From positions 189,001-253,000 of the forward strand of contig NZ_JAALXT010000006.1 in assembly GCF_011634775.1 (NCBI RefSeq): DNA of 64,000 bases. Reading direction: 5' to 3'. The notes under the pieces are model-generated. The model was not told the DNA's origin, did not search any database, and worked only from the letters and a program-made list of their open reading frames with translations. Origin of the DNA: Thalassoroseus pseudoceratinae. Lineage in GTDB: Bacteria > Planctomycetota > Planctomycetia > Planctomycetales > Planctomycetaceae. Positions 9,029 to 17,321 of the stretch are shown here, one piece after another (the stretch's first letter is position 1; each line of letters starts with the position of its first letter). The translations under genes and the position numbers were made by a program.

Positions 9029-9478
9029 TCATAGAATTCCCACAAACCGTGGCAACCATTGGAGACCGGCCAAAATGAAGACCAATCCGCAAGTCCAAAT
9101 GGCAACGCTGGCAGGTGGAAATCGACGAGGCGACCGACCGGTCCAAGCGATGTATCCAGCCCAGGGAATCTGGAACAGACACGCCGCTGCCAATGCCAGT
9201 CCCCCGACATTGGCCCGCATGGAATCGATCCATCGGCCACGAACGAATAACGATATACTGGTTGTCATGCCGCACCCCGGACAGGGACGACCTGTGATTT
9301 CCCAAAAGGAGCACGCCGGCAGACCAAGTTGCTCGTGGGTTCCGTATCCTCGCGGATCGGGATCCATCGACGCTGCCAGGGCGAAACACAGCACGAGTGT
9401 GATGCTCCAAGAAAGCAGCAAACCGCGCTCAAGACGCCCAAGCCGAGGTCGTTCAGCGAATTCCGAGTGAGTTGTCAT
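9029..9478 (-). CDS. DUF2752 membrane protein
   Basis: This product is about 149 residues long, with three predicted transmembrane helices and the hallmark CPGCGMTTS motif of DUF2752 after the first helix. The family is widespread in planctomycetes and other phyla, and its role is unknown; the two cysteines could bind metal or form a disulfide. Upstream in-frame Met codons at 9520 and 9535 are alternatives, since no ribosome-binding site clearly decides the start. It lies 43 nt upstream of two lipoprotein genes on the same strand. Confidence 0.82.
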   Translation of the reverse strand: MTTHSEFAERPRLGRLERGLLLSWSITLVLCFALAASMDPDPRGYGTHEQLGLPACSFWEITGRPCPGCGMTTSISLFVRGRWIDSMRANVGGLALAAACLFQIPWAGYIAWTGRSPRRFPPASVAIWTCGLVFILAGLQWLPRFVGIL

Positions 9479-9594
9479 TGAGATTTGAGAGAGTGCGGGA
9501 GTCTTACCGGTTTCGCCCATTCGCTGCAAGAGCATTTTTGAATATAACGGAATGTTGTCGCCGGTCCCAATCGGCAAACCTACAACTCCAGGTG

Positions 9595-9634
9595 CCACGG
9601 CTCTCCCCCGGGGACCACGGCTCTATGAGCCGTG
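9595..9634. repeat. Intergenic hairpin repeat CACGGCTC-TAT-GAGCCGTG
   Basis: A perfect 8-bp inverted repeat (9616-9623 and 9627-9634, 3-nt loop). A second copy of CCACGGCTCT stands directly before it at 9595-9604. Related copies occur at 11255-11273 and, as a half-site, at 62237-62257 in this window. Confidence 0.8.
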
Positions 9635-9719
9635 CTAAGCAATCCCCCCAGAAAACACAGCCGACAGAACCTCGGCACACCTTTTCACGAACAAACCAGA
9701 AACATCGGAACCAAATCCC

Positions 9720-10292
9720 ATGGTTTATCTCAACCGCATCTACACCAAAACCGGAGACGACGGGCACACGGCCCTGGGTGACGGCACACGCGTCCCCAAA
9801 ACCCACTTGCGAATTTTGGCCTACGGTGGCGTCGATGAATTGAACGCAGTGATCGGCGTTGCGTTGACCACCGACTTACCCGAGCCGCTCGCATCCCGAC
9901 TTCGGCAGATTCAAAATGATCTTTTCGATGTCGGAGCCGACTTGTGTGTGCCGATCCGCCCCGACGAAACCAACGCCGAACACCCACCATTGCGTCTTGC
10001 GGCTGGTCCGATCGAACGGCTGGAACAATGGATCGACGAAGCCAACGAACGGCTCGAACCGCTCACGAGTTTCATTCTCCCCGGCGGTACCGCGGCGGCG
10101 GCTCATTTGCACCATGCCCGCACCGTCTGTCGTCGTGCCGAAACCGGCATCGTTGCACTCGCTCAACAGGAACCCGTCAACGCCCAAGTCTCAGTGTACC
10201 TGAATCGCCTGTCCGACCTGCTTTTCGTCTGGGCACGCTTGACGAATGACGAAGGCCGAGCCGATGTGTTGTGGCAACCGCAGGGGAAATAA
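9720..10292 (+). CDS. ATP:cob(I)alamin adenosyltransferase (PduO type)
   Basis: Transfers the 5'-deoxyadenosyl group of ATP to cob(I)alamin, giving adenosylcobalamin. The 190-residue length and the N-terminal ATP-binding signature TKTGDDGHTALGDG with a following R-V-P-K are typical of the PduO/MMAB family, as are VDELNAVIG and the C-terminal NRLSDLLFVWAR, where the conserved Arg/Asp contact ATP and cobalamin. The gene stands alone between an intergenic hairpin repeat and an imperfect inverted repeat. No B12-dependent enzyme and no cobalamin riboswitch is visible nearby. Confidence 0.93.
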   Translation: MVYLNRIYTKTGDDGHTALGDGTRVPKTHLRILAYGGVDELNAVIGVALTTDLPEPLASRLRQIQNDLFDVGADLCVPIRPDETNAEHPPLRLAAGPIERLEQWIDEANERLEPLTSFILPGGTAAAAHLHHARTVCRRAETGIVALAQQEPVNAQVSVYLNRLSDLLFVWARLTNDEGRADVLWQPQGK

Positions 10293-10296
10293 TGTG

Positions 10297-10370
10297 CAAG
10301 ACGTAACGGGTGAGGAGTCAGGCGAACGAAGGCCGTTTTCCACGCCTCACGCCTTACCCCTCACGTCTTG
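10297..10370. repeat. Imperfect inverted repeat between convergent genes
   Basis: Arms of about 28 nt (10297-10324 and 10343-10370) begin and end with the perfect pair CAAGACGT/ACGTCTTG and contain GGTGAGG-like blocks. The loop is 18 nt. It lies between the cobalamin adenosyltransferase and SDR stop codons and may act as a bidirectional terminator, although T-runs are lacking. Confidence 0.7.
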
Positions 10371-10378
10371 ACATCTGC

Positions 10379-11137
10379 TCACCGTGCCAGCCAACCGCCG
10401 TCGATCGGGACCACGCTGCCGTGCATATAATTCGAGGCATCGGACGCCAGAAAAACTGCCAGCGGTGCGATCTCGTCCGGTTGCCCCCATCGTCCACATG
10501 GGATGCGATCAAGAATTTGCGGTCCGCGAACGGGATCGTTTCGTAAGCCGTTGGGAGGATCGGTATCGAAATACCCCGGCGCGATGCAGTTCACGTTGAT
10601 GCCCTGGGCACTCCAGCCGGTAGCCAACGACTTCGTCAGACCGGCTAATCCATGCTTCGCCGCCGCGTAAGCCGGGATGTGCCAACCGCCTTCGAAACTC
10701 AAGACGGAACCGATATTGATGATCTTCCCGCGTCCCCGTTTCAACATGAACTGGGCGGCCTGCTGAGACAAATCGAACGCCGCATCCAAGTGGACCGCCA
10801 GCAGTTTCGACCAGTTCTCAACCGGATATTCCTCGGGCACGAATCGCTCGGCATGCCCCGCGTTGTTGACGAGAATGTCGATCCGTCCGAACTCGTCCAC
10901 AACCTTCTGCACGAGACCGACTCGTTGCTCGGGTTCTGACAAATCCGCACGCAAGTCGAGAAACCGACGGCCTTCACCTTCGACAAGTTCGCGAGTCTCG
11001 CCGGCGGTGTCTTGCCGCGAAACGTTCACCACATCCGCCCCGGCTTGAGCCATCCCCCAGGCCATCGCCTGACCCAACCCGTGACTCGCCCCTGTCACCA
11101 ATGCCACTCGACCGTTTAACTGAAACAGTTCCAACAC
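10379..11137 (-). CDS. SDR family oxidoreductase (gluconate 5-dehydrogenase/KduD-like)
   Basis: A short-chain dehydrogenase of about 252 residues. The cofactor motif TGASHGLG near the N-terminus, NNAG, a Ser in INIGSVLS and the catalytic YAAAK are all present, as is the C-terminal DGGW typical of classical SDRs. The opening ELFQLNGRVALVTG resembles 2-deoxy-D-gluconate 3-dehydrogenases, so a sugar-acid substrate is a fair guess. No ATG fits; GTG at 11137 or TTG at 11134 follow a GAGGA box, TTG having the better spacing. It is not in an operon with any sugar-acid gene here. Confidence 0.85.
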   Translation of the reverse strand: MLELFQLNGRVALVTGASHGLGQAMAWGMAQAGADVVNVSRQDTAGETRELVEGEGRRFLDLRADLSEPEQRVGLVQKVVDEFGRIDILVNNAGHAERFVPEEYPVENWSKLLAVHLDAAFDLSQQAAQFMLKRGRGKIINIGSVLSFEGGWHIPAYAAAKHGLAGLTKSLATGWSAQGINVNCIAPGYFDTDPPNGLRNDPVRGPQILDRIPCGRWGQPDEIAPLAVFLASDASNYMHGSVVPIDGGWLAR

Positions 11138-11254
11138 GTCCTCAACCAATCCATCAAAACACTTGGATGAAATGGTATCGTTATAGCGGCATCGCCAGCG
11201 GAACGCCAATGATTCCAACGGGTGCCGTGCTGAGCAAAGTTTCCCATTGGCAAA

Positions 11255-11282
11255 CATGGCTCACAGAGCCGTGGCACACTTT
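11255..11282. repeat. Second copy of the GAGCCGTG hairpin repeat
   Basis: CATGGCTC-ACA-GAGCCGTG (11255-11262 and 11266-11273) matches the hairpin at 9616-9634 with one arm change. The 21-bp segment 11262-11282 is identical to 62237-62257. Confidence 0.8.
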
Positions 11283-11766
11283 AGGCGGCTCGTCGTGCCT
11301 CGTCGTCGTCACGGCCATCGAACAAGCGAGCGACTTCGACGATCGACAACCCCGTCAATTCCGCGATCTCCTGCACACCGTAACCAGCGGTTCGCAGTTG
11401 CCGCACGACCTCGCGGTCTCGTGGTGTCGATTCAACGCCGGATCGGTTCGATGGCAACGTTTTCTCAAGCAGCGTTTCCAAGCGGACAATTTCGTGATCG
11501 GCTTCTTCGATCAGGCGATCCAACAACGCCAACGTCGTTTCCACGCGTCCGGTGATTTCACGGTCAAAATCGTGCAGCCGGACTTCGAGTTCGTCCAGCC
11601 GCTCACTCGCAGCTTGAACCGGAGCCACTTCCTTGGCGGAAATGGACGTCTCGGGAGTCTTGTGAAGTCCTTTGCGACGGCGGATTGACATTCGCATCAT
11701 CGTGACCGTCAGCAACACAACACCAAATGCGAACAGGGTTTGTCCGTCGAGAAAATCTGAAATCAT
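11281..11766 (-). CDS. Membrane-anchored coiled-coil protein with C-terminal helix-turn-helix-like region
   Basis: A 161-residue protein of unknown function. One N-terminal transmembrane segment (about residues 8-25) is followed by a basic stretch (RRRKG), and a coiled coil covers the middle (about 45-105, LDELEVRLHDF onward). The C-terminal segment VRQLRTAGYGVQEIAELTGLSIVEVARLF reads as a helix-turn-helix. This layout recalls DUF2802-type proteins, but I am not certain of the match. The ATG at 11766 is preferred over 11796 because it starts right at the membrane segment. It lies 26 nt downstream of larC and may be co-transcribed with it. Confidence 0.72.
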   Translation of the reverse strand: MISDFLDGQTLFAFGVVLLTVTMMRMSIRRRKGLHKTPETSISAKEVAPVQAASERLDELEVRLHDFDREITGRVETTLALLDRLIEEADHEIVRLETLLEKTLPSNRSGVESTPRDREVVRQLRTAGYGVQEIAELTGLSIVEVARLFDGRDDDEARRAA

Positions 11767-11792
11767 CGGGGCATCCTTGCCGGTGAGGTGGG

Positions 11793-13106
11793 TCAATTAT
11801 GGTGGTCGTGATCGTGTCCGTGATGGTCATGATCGTGGGAGTGGCCATGGTGATCGTGGTCGTGGGAATGATCGTGATCATGGGTGTGATGATCGTGGTG
11901 ATGGTCCCCCGAACCGCTTCCCGTTGGCAAAACACTGGCGGCATCGAAATTCGCTTCGGCGGCTCGGTACACGTCCCGCAGCGGTACCCCCTGTTTCTCG
12001 GCGACTTTTGCACAGTCTTCGAATTCCGGCGTGAAAATCGCTTGGTTGCCGTGTCGGAACCCAAGTTTCCCCTGCACCGGCCCAAAGACTGTTTCCACGG
12101 TGTGCGGTTTCCGCGTGCGTTTGGATCGCCACAGCAAATGCCGTCGCACCCCGAAAGTGCCGGTTTCTTCAAACAAAATCGATTCGAGTTCGTCGACCTT
12201 CGCCGGTGAGCACAACACGCTCAAAACAATACCGGGGCGATCTTTTTTCATTTGGATCGCCGTCGAGTACACGTCCAATGCACCAGCGTCGAACAGCTTC
12301 CGTTTTGTGAATCCGATGACTTCGCCCGAAACGTCATCAAGGTTCGTTTCCAACAACGCCACTTGATCGACTTCATCCGACGCAACCGCCGTGCCGACGA
12401 ACAACCGCAGCAAGTTGGCACGTTGCGGGAAATCCTTGGTGCCGGCTCCGTAGCCGATGGATTCGATCCGCATTTCCGGCAAACCTGGTGTGAACCGATC
12501 GACAAACGTCGTCAAAATTGCCGCCCCGGTGGGCGTTGTCAATTCGGCTTCCACGGGCACATCGGTCAGCGGAATGCCCTTCAGAAGTTCCGCCGTTCCC
12601 GGTGCCGGAACCGTACAAACGCCGTGATCGATCAAAATCTGCCCGCGGCCGGTCGGAACATGAGAACACACGATTTGTTCAGCGGCGAGCAAATCGAACC
12701 CCACCGCTGCCCCGACAATATCCACAATCGAGTCAATCGCACCGACTTCGTGAAAGTGCACCTGGTCGATCGGCATGCCGTGAACCGTCGATTCCGCTCG
12801 CGCCACATGCCCGAACAAGCGTTTGGCGAGGTCGCGTTGCCGATCGGTGAGCTCCGTCGCACCATCGATCAGTTCATGCACGTCGGCCAAATGCCGATGG
12901 GCGTGTTGCTCGGGATGTTCGACCCGCACGTACGTCGCTTTGAAACCGCCTTTGACGACCGTATCCACGTGCAACCGCACACCGTCGATGCCCAGCGAGG
13001 CAATTGCGGATTGAATCGCCTCCGCCGGCACACCGGCATCAATCAGGGCGGATAGCGTCATATCGCCGCTGATCCCGGTCGAACAATCCAAATAAGCGAT
13101 CCGCAC
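11793..13106 (-). CDS. larC: Nickel-pincer cofactor biosynthesis protein LarC with His-rich tail
   Basis: LarC is the CTP-dependent cyclometallase that inserts nickel into the pincer cofactor of lactate racemase and related enzymes. The 437-residue chain starts at GTG (MRIAYLDCSTGISGDM, the family's N-terminus) and contains VHFHEVGAIDSIVDIVG and ELTTPTGAAIL. The last 38 residues or so are a His/Asp tail with repeated HDHDH units, a probable nickel store. The tail is contiguous, whereas in Lactobacillus larC is split into two frames joined by a programmed frameshift. LarB, LarE and LarA are not in the window. Confidence 0.92.
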   Translation of the reverse strand: MRIAYLDCSTGISGDMTLSALIDAGVPAEAIQSAIASLGIDGVRLHVDTVVKGGFKATYVRVEHPEQHAHRHLADVHELIDGATELTDRQRDLAKRLFGHVARAESTVHGMPIDQVHFHEVGAIDSIVDIVGAAVGFDLLAAEQIVCSHVPTGRGQILIDHGVCTVPAPGTAELLKGIPLTDVPVEAELTTPTGAAILTTFVDRFTPGLPEMRIESIGYGAGTKDFPQRANLLRLFVGTAVASDEVDQVALLETNLDDVSGEVIGFTKRKLFDAGALDVYSTAIQMKKDRPGIVLSVLCSPAKVDELESILFEETGTFGVRRHLLWRSKRTRKPHTVETVFGPVQGKLGFRHGNQAIFTPEFEDCAKVAEKQGVPLRDVYRAAEANFDAASVLPTGSGSGDHHHDHHTHDHDHSHDHDHHGHSHDHDHHGHDHDHHN

Positions 13107-13472
13107 GAGGCACCCAACTCTCAGCCAGAATCGAACGAGCGATCGTTTCGCCGTCGAAAAGTAGAAACGTCAAAACCGGTGAATTCTACCTGCCCACCCA
13201 ACGAGTACCAAGGTCAAAACTCCTTCCGAGCAGGTTCTTTTTGACTCCCTCTTTCCGTGACCTACTGTACTACTGGACTTCAATCACATCGACCAAGGCC
13301 ATGGCTCCGTGTGCGTCTCGACATAACCCGCACCGTTGGCACTCCTTGCAACTTCCCGAACCGGAAGTTGGCCGCTTGACAGTCCCCAAAATTTCCGTTT
13401 GCACCTGTTTTCCACTGAGTGAAACACTCTGTTTGGATACCGAGTCCGTCACCTCCGTTCAGTGAGAATTCC
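13107..13472. other. Divergent intergenic region between larC and the AAA+ ATPase gene
   Basis: No gene is supported in these 366 nt. The region must hold the promoters of both flanking divergent genes. An 8-bp perfect inverted repeat (13349-13356 with 13363-13370) and an isolated TTGACA at 13376-13381, without a good -10 partner, are the only signals noted. Confidence 0.6.
13349..13370. promoter_or_regulatory. Palindrome upstream of the AAA+ ATPase gene
   Basis: CAACTTCC and GGAAGTTG form a perfect 8-bp dyad around a 6-nt centre, about 100 nt before the ATPase start. It could be an operator or a leader hairpin; no T-run follows. Confidence 0.4.
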
Positions 13473-14855
13473 ATGCTCAGCGAAGACCTTTCCAGCCTGA
13501 TTGCCGAACTTCGCCAATCGACCGGGATGGACACGCAAGAGACACAAACGTGCCCGTTGCCACAGGCGCAGACAGAGCATTCATCGACGCCGCCAATGGC
13601 TTGGTTTCCGCGAGAACCCAGGGATTTAAAGTCCGCTGGCGTCACGGAACCCACGATCGAAGCGCTTGCGTTGAAGTTTCTGCTCAACGCTGGTGTGGCG
13701 TCGGCTCGGAAAGTTTCCGAGCAAGTTCGGTTGCCGTTCGCGATCGTCAACGACCAACTCCGCCGCATGAAAAGCGAACAACTGGTGGCCTACCGACGGT
13801 CCGCCGGCGTGAACGACTACGAACACGAACTCACCCCGGAAGGCTACGAACGGGCCGGCTTGTTGATGAAACGCAGCAGTTACTTCGGAGCCGCTCCGGT
13901 TCCGTTGCAGGAGTACCGCGACAGCGTTACCAAACAATCCCTGTTGCGGGAACGACCCACGGAAGCCTCGCTGCGAAAAGCACTCGGAGACTTGCAACTC
14001 GGTTCCGAGGTCATCAGCCAACTCGGTCAGGCGTTGATGTCGGTGGCGGCGGTGTTCCTCTACGGCAACCCAGGGAACGGGAAAACCAGTATGGCCGAAC
14101 GGCTCACGCAGGCTTTCGGCAAAACCATCTGGCTTCCCAGGGCCATTAGCATCGGTGGCGAAATCGTCCGACTGTTCGACCCGACAATGCACGAAACCGC
14201 AACACCGCCATATCTGGGCGAAGATGCCAAGGTCGACGCTCGATGGGTCTGCATCGAACGACCGACTGTGGTTGTCGGCGGTGAGCTGACGATGGAAAGC
14301 CTGGAACTTTGTGTCGACAACTCCACTGGTGTGCTCGAAGCGCCCGTGCAACTCAAGAGTAACTGCGGAACGCTCGTCGTGGACGACTTCGGTCGCCAAC
14401 GCATGAGCACCACCGAACTGCTCAACCGGTGGATCGTACCGCTCGAAAAACAATACGACTTCCTTAATACCCCCAGCGGCAAGAAGATCAAAATGCCGTT
14501 CGAGCAACTGCTCGTCTTCGCAACCAACCTCGCCCCTGAAGAACTCGTCGACGAAGCCTTCCTCCGCCGCATTCCGTACAAAATTGAAGCCCGCGACCCG
14601 GACGAATCGGAATTCGTCAATCTCTTTGGAAAACTCGCCACCAAGATGGGCATGGAGTGCGACGAATCGCAGATTCAATATCTCGTCGAGAAGCACTACA
14701 AAGCCGTCGGCCGCACCTTCCGCTTCTGCCAACCCCGCGACCTGCTCAATCTGATGCGGAACTACCAACGCTTCCATCAATTGTCGAGTACTGTCACACC
14801 GGAAATCATCGACGCCGCCGCCAGAAACTACTTCGCCGTCGGCAGCGTGAGTTAG
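13473..14855 (+). CDS. AAA+ ATPase with N-terminal winged-helix-like domain
   Basis: A 460-residue cytoplasmic ATPase of unknown role. The region of about residues 45-125 (AGVTEPTIEALALKFLL through LTPEGYERAG) reads as a winged helix. The AAA+ core has Walker A GNPGNGKTS at 198-206, Walker B VVDDF with Asp304-Asp305, and a sensor-like LLVFATNL. A C-terminal helical lid is rich in Arg. The ATG at 13473 follows a weak GTGAGA box and is preferred over 13419, which adds a low-complexity Pro/Ser leader. It is followed 171 nt later by comM on the same strand. Similar genes are common in planctomycetes but, as far as I know, uncharacterised. Confidence 0.85.
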   Translation: MLSEDLSSLIAELRQSTGMDTQETQTCPLPQAQTEHSSTPPMAWFPREPRDLKSAGVTEPTIEALALKFLLNAGVASARKVSEQVRLPFAIVNDQLRRMKSEQLVAYRRSAGVNDYEHELTPEGYERAGLLMKRSSYFGAAPVPLQEYRDSVTKQSLLRERPTEASLRKALGDLQLGSEVISQLGQALMSVAAVFLYGNPGNGKTSMAERLTQAFGKTIWLPRAISIGGEIVRLFDPTMHETATPPYLGEDAKVDARWVCIERPTVVVGGELTMESLELCVDNSTGVLEAPVQLKSNCGTLVVDDFGRQRMSTTELLNRWIVPLEKQYDFLNTPSGKKIKMPFEQLLVFATNLAPEELVDEAFLRRIPYKIEARDPDESEFVNLFGKLATKMGMECDESQIQYLVEKHYKAVGRTFRFCQPRDLLNLMRNYQRFHQLSSTVTPEIIDAAARNYFAVGSVS

Positions 14856-15026
14856 ACCGAGTCCTGTTCGAGCGTTTTCGCCGCATGCCGACCGAATTGA
14901 ACGCGCCGACAAACTCCACCGACACAGTTTTCGCGAACCGGCATCAATCCGGCTTGCTTGCAGTCGCGTTCGCCTCGCCGCACAATGATCAATGGATGAT
15001 CACGAGTTCATCAAGGCGAAGCTCGA

Positions 15027-16562
15027 ATGCTGGCGAAATTGCTGACGTATTCCCTATTCGGGATCGACGCGAAAACCGTTGAGGTGGAAGTTGATATCTC
15101 GCCGGCGGCTATGCCGAAGACCACACTTGTCGGTTTGGCGGAGGCGGCCGTTCGGGAGAGCACCCACCGCATCGAGCGAGCCCTCATCAACAGTGGCTAC
15201 ACGCGGCCGATTGACAGAATCGTTATCAACCTTTCACCAGCCGATCTCCCGAAAGACGCCGCCGGTTTTGATTTACCGATTGCGCTAGGCATCCTCGCCG
15301 CCAGTGGGCAATTGACATCGGACCGGTTCGACAACTACGCCGCCACGGGCGAATTGGCTTTGGACGGTTCCTTGCGACCGGTCAACGGTGCCCTCTCGAT
15401 GGCGGTCGCCGCGAGACAGCAGGGTTGCACCGGAATTGTCGTGCCGATCCAAAATGCCCGCGAAGCTGCCGTGGTCGAGGGACTGGAAGTCATCGCGGTT
15501 GGTTCACTCGCGGAAGCTGTCGGCTTTTTCACTGGCGAGTTGCCCATCGATCCCGTCGAATTTTCCTGGACGAACGCTGTCTCCGAGCTCGGCCGATACC
15601 CCATCGACTTTTCCGATGTCAAAGGCCAAGAGATGGCCAAACGTGCCGTCACCGTCGCCGCAGCTGGCGCCCATCACCTGCTGATGATTGGTTCGCCGGG
15701 CACTGGAAAGACGCTTTTGGCTCAGCGACTCGGGACAATTCTCCCTCGTCTGTCCTCGGAAGAGAGCTTGGAGACAACACGAATCTGGAGTGCCGTCGGA
15801 CGCTTGCCGACCGAGCAATCACTAATCGTCCTTCGCCCATTCCGCACCCCACACCACACGGTGAGCGAAGCCGGTTTGGTCGGTGGTGGCAGCACGCCAC
15901 GTCCCGGCGAAATCTCATTGGCTCACAACGGAGTTTTGTTCCTCGACGAACTACCCGAGTTCAACCGACGTACGTTGGAAGTACTTCGACAACCGCTCGA
16001 AGAAAACACCGTGACAATCTCCCGCGCCATCGGCAGCATCACATTCCCCGCCAACATCATGCTCGTCGCCGCGTTGAACCCGTGTCCTTGTGGATTTCGC
16101 GGTGATCCTCGTCGGCAATGTCAGTGCAGCCCTCAGCAAGTTGAACGCTATATTCATCGCATTAGTGGACCGCTGCTCGACCGCATCGATATTCACATTG
16201 AAGTCCCCCCCGTCCCATTTCGCGAACTATCGAACACGACAACGGGGACCACGAGCGAGCAGATGCACGAACAAGTTGTTGCCGCCCGAGAAATCCAACG
16301 CAAGCGGTTCCACGAGCACCCTGACCTTCTCAACGGCAAGATGGCTCCCCGTCAGATTCGCAAGTTTTGTCGTCTCGAATCTGCCGCCGAAACGCTCCTT
16401 AAGAATGCCATGGAAGAGATGGGCTTTTCCGCCCGGGCTCACGACAAGATCCTCCGGATCAGTCGCACACTCGCCGACCTTGATCAGCAAGACCAAATCA
16501 CGGCAATCCATCTCTCCGAAGCGATCAATTATCGGACGCTTGATCGTCGATATTGGCAGTAG
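15027..16562 (+). CDS. comM: YifB/ComM family Mg-chelatase-like ATPase
   Basis: ComM is a hexameric helicase that promotes branch migration during natural transformation; YifB-family members are widespread even in non-competent bacteria. The 511-residue protein has the usual layout: an N-terminal Lon-protease-like fold (MLAKLLTYSLFGIDAKTVEVE), a magnesium-chelatase AAA+ core with Walker A GSPGTGKT at 222-229, Walker B VLFLDELPEF, the zinc-like CPCGFRGDPRRQCQC motif, and the C-terminal MgChl_C region ending YRTLDRRYWQ. The start has AAGGCGAAG upstream. Competence is not proven by this gene alone, although pilT also lies in the window. Confidence 0.95.
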   Translation: MLAKLLTYSLFGIDAKTVEVEVDISPAAMPKTTLVGLAEAAVRESTHRIERALINSGYTRPIDRIVINLSPADLPKDAAGFDLPIALGILAASGQLTSDRFDNYAATGELALDGSLRPVNGALSMAVAARQQGCTGIVVPIQNAREAAVVEGLEVIAVGSLAEAVGFFTGELPIDPVEFSWTNAVSELGRYPIDFSDVKGQEMAKRAVTVAAAGAHHLLMIGSPGTGKTLLAQRLGTILPRLSSEESLETTRIWSAVGRLPTEQSLIVLRPFRTPHHTVSEAGLVGGGSTPRPGEISLAHNGVLFLDELPEFNRRTLEVLRQPLEENTVTISRAIGSITFPANIMLVAALNPCPCGFRGDPRRQCQCSPQQVERYIHRISGPLLDRIDIHIEVPPVPFRELSNTTTGTTSEQMHEQVVAAREIQRKRFHEHPDLLNGKMAPRQIRKFCRLESAAETLLKNAMEEMGFSARAHDKILRISRTLADLDQQDQITAIHLSEAINYRTLDRRYWQ

Positions 16563-16728
16563 CCCACTGCGCCGAGTTTCCGCCGACCAAACTACAACCT
16601 AAAGCAATCCAAACGCGACTTATCCTCTCTCAGCCAGTTTGAAAAGACACACTCACCGAAAGAGCGAAATCGTGTTCGTCTTCTCGTGGCATTGATCGGT
16701 GCAAATAGCATTGGTTGTCTCAAAACCC

Positions 16729-17253
16729 TCACTCTTGACCTTCGAGTCGACTGAGGAGTGTGGCACGTTGTTGTCGATATCGTCGTTCTGCTTGTTCGTA
16801 TAGCTCGGCTTTTCGATACGCGTGAATGCTCATTGCGATCCCCGCCGTGACAAAGATCACCCCGAACAACGGAAAGATTTTGGCAAAGCCGACGGGAATC
16901 TGTGAAGTGATCCCGAACGCGAAGATTGTCCACAAGACTCCGAAACCTGAGATGACGACCCCGCCGATTACAGTCCCACCCTTGGTCGGCACATGGGTAT
17001 GGCCGTGCTTGCCGGTAATCATCAGCGATTGCCGCTCGGCCTCCCATTCCCGATCGAGTGCTTCAATGTCCTTATGTTTTGTGAGTTTAGCGACTTGCTC
17101 ACGAAGATCGTCGATCACTTCCGTGAATCGCGTATTCTGAGTTCGGTGGACTGCAAGTCGCGAATCACAGTGCGTACAAGTCACATAGTTCGCCCCTTCC
17201 GGAACCTCCAGAGGCGCTCCACAACTATTACATGAAATGGATTCGAGTCTCAC
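16729..17253 (-). CDS. Zinc-ribbon membrane protein of unknown function
   Basis: A 174-residue protein starting at GTG. Two CxxC pairs (CNSCG at residues 8-12 and CTHCD near 31-35) form an N-terminal zinc ribbon. A coiled-coil-like stretch (about 45-70), two transmembrane helices (about 92-112 and 120-140) and a basic C-terminal helix follow. The family is not recognised. It lies 68 nt downstream of the M29 aminopeptidase gene on the same strand, possibly in one transcript. Codon usage in this stretch looks less GC-rich than in neighbouring genes. Confidence 0.75.
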   Translation of the reverse strand: MRLESISCNSCGAPLEVPEGANYVTCTHCDSRLAVHRTQNTRFTEVIDDLREQVAKLTKHKDIEALDREWEAERQSLMITGKHGHTHVPTKGGTVIGGVVISGFGVLWTIFAFGITSQIPVGFAKIFPLFGVIFVTAGIAMSIHAYRKAELYEQAERRYRQQRATLLSRLEGQE

Positions 17254-17321
17254 AGCCCTACCCTAGTCATCGACATTGCCTAGCTGATATTGGAAATCAC
17301 CACTATTGACAATGTACTGTT

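Noticed and set aside
13376-13398. TTGACA as a -35 promoter element for the AAA+ gene
   Set aside because: No acceptable -10 hexamer lies at the right distance.
13626-14912. A 428-codon open frame antisense to the AAA+ gene
   Set aside because: The sense strand encodes Walker A and B motifs; the antisense frame is a shadow.
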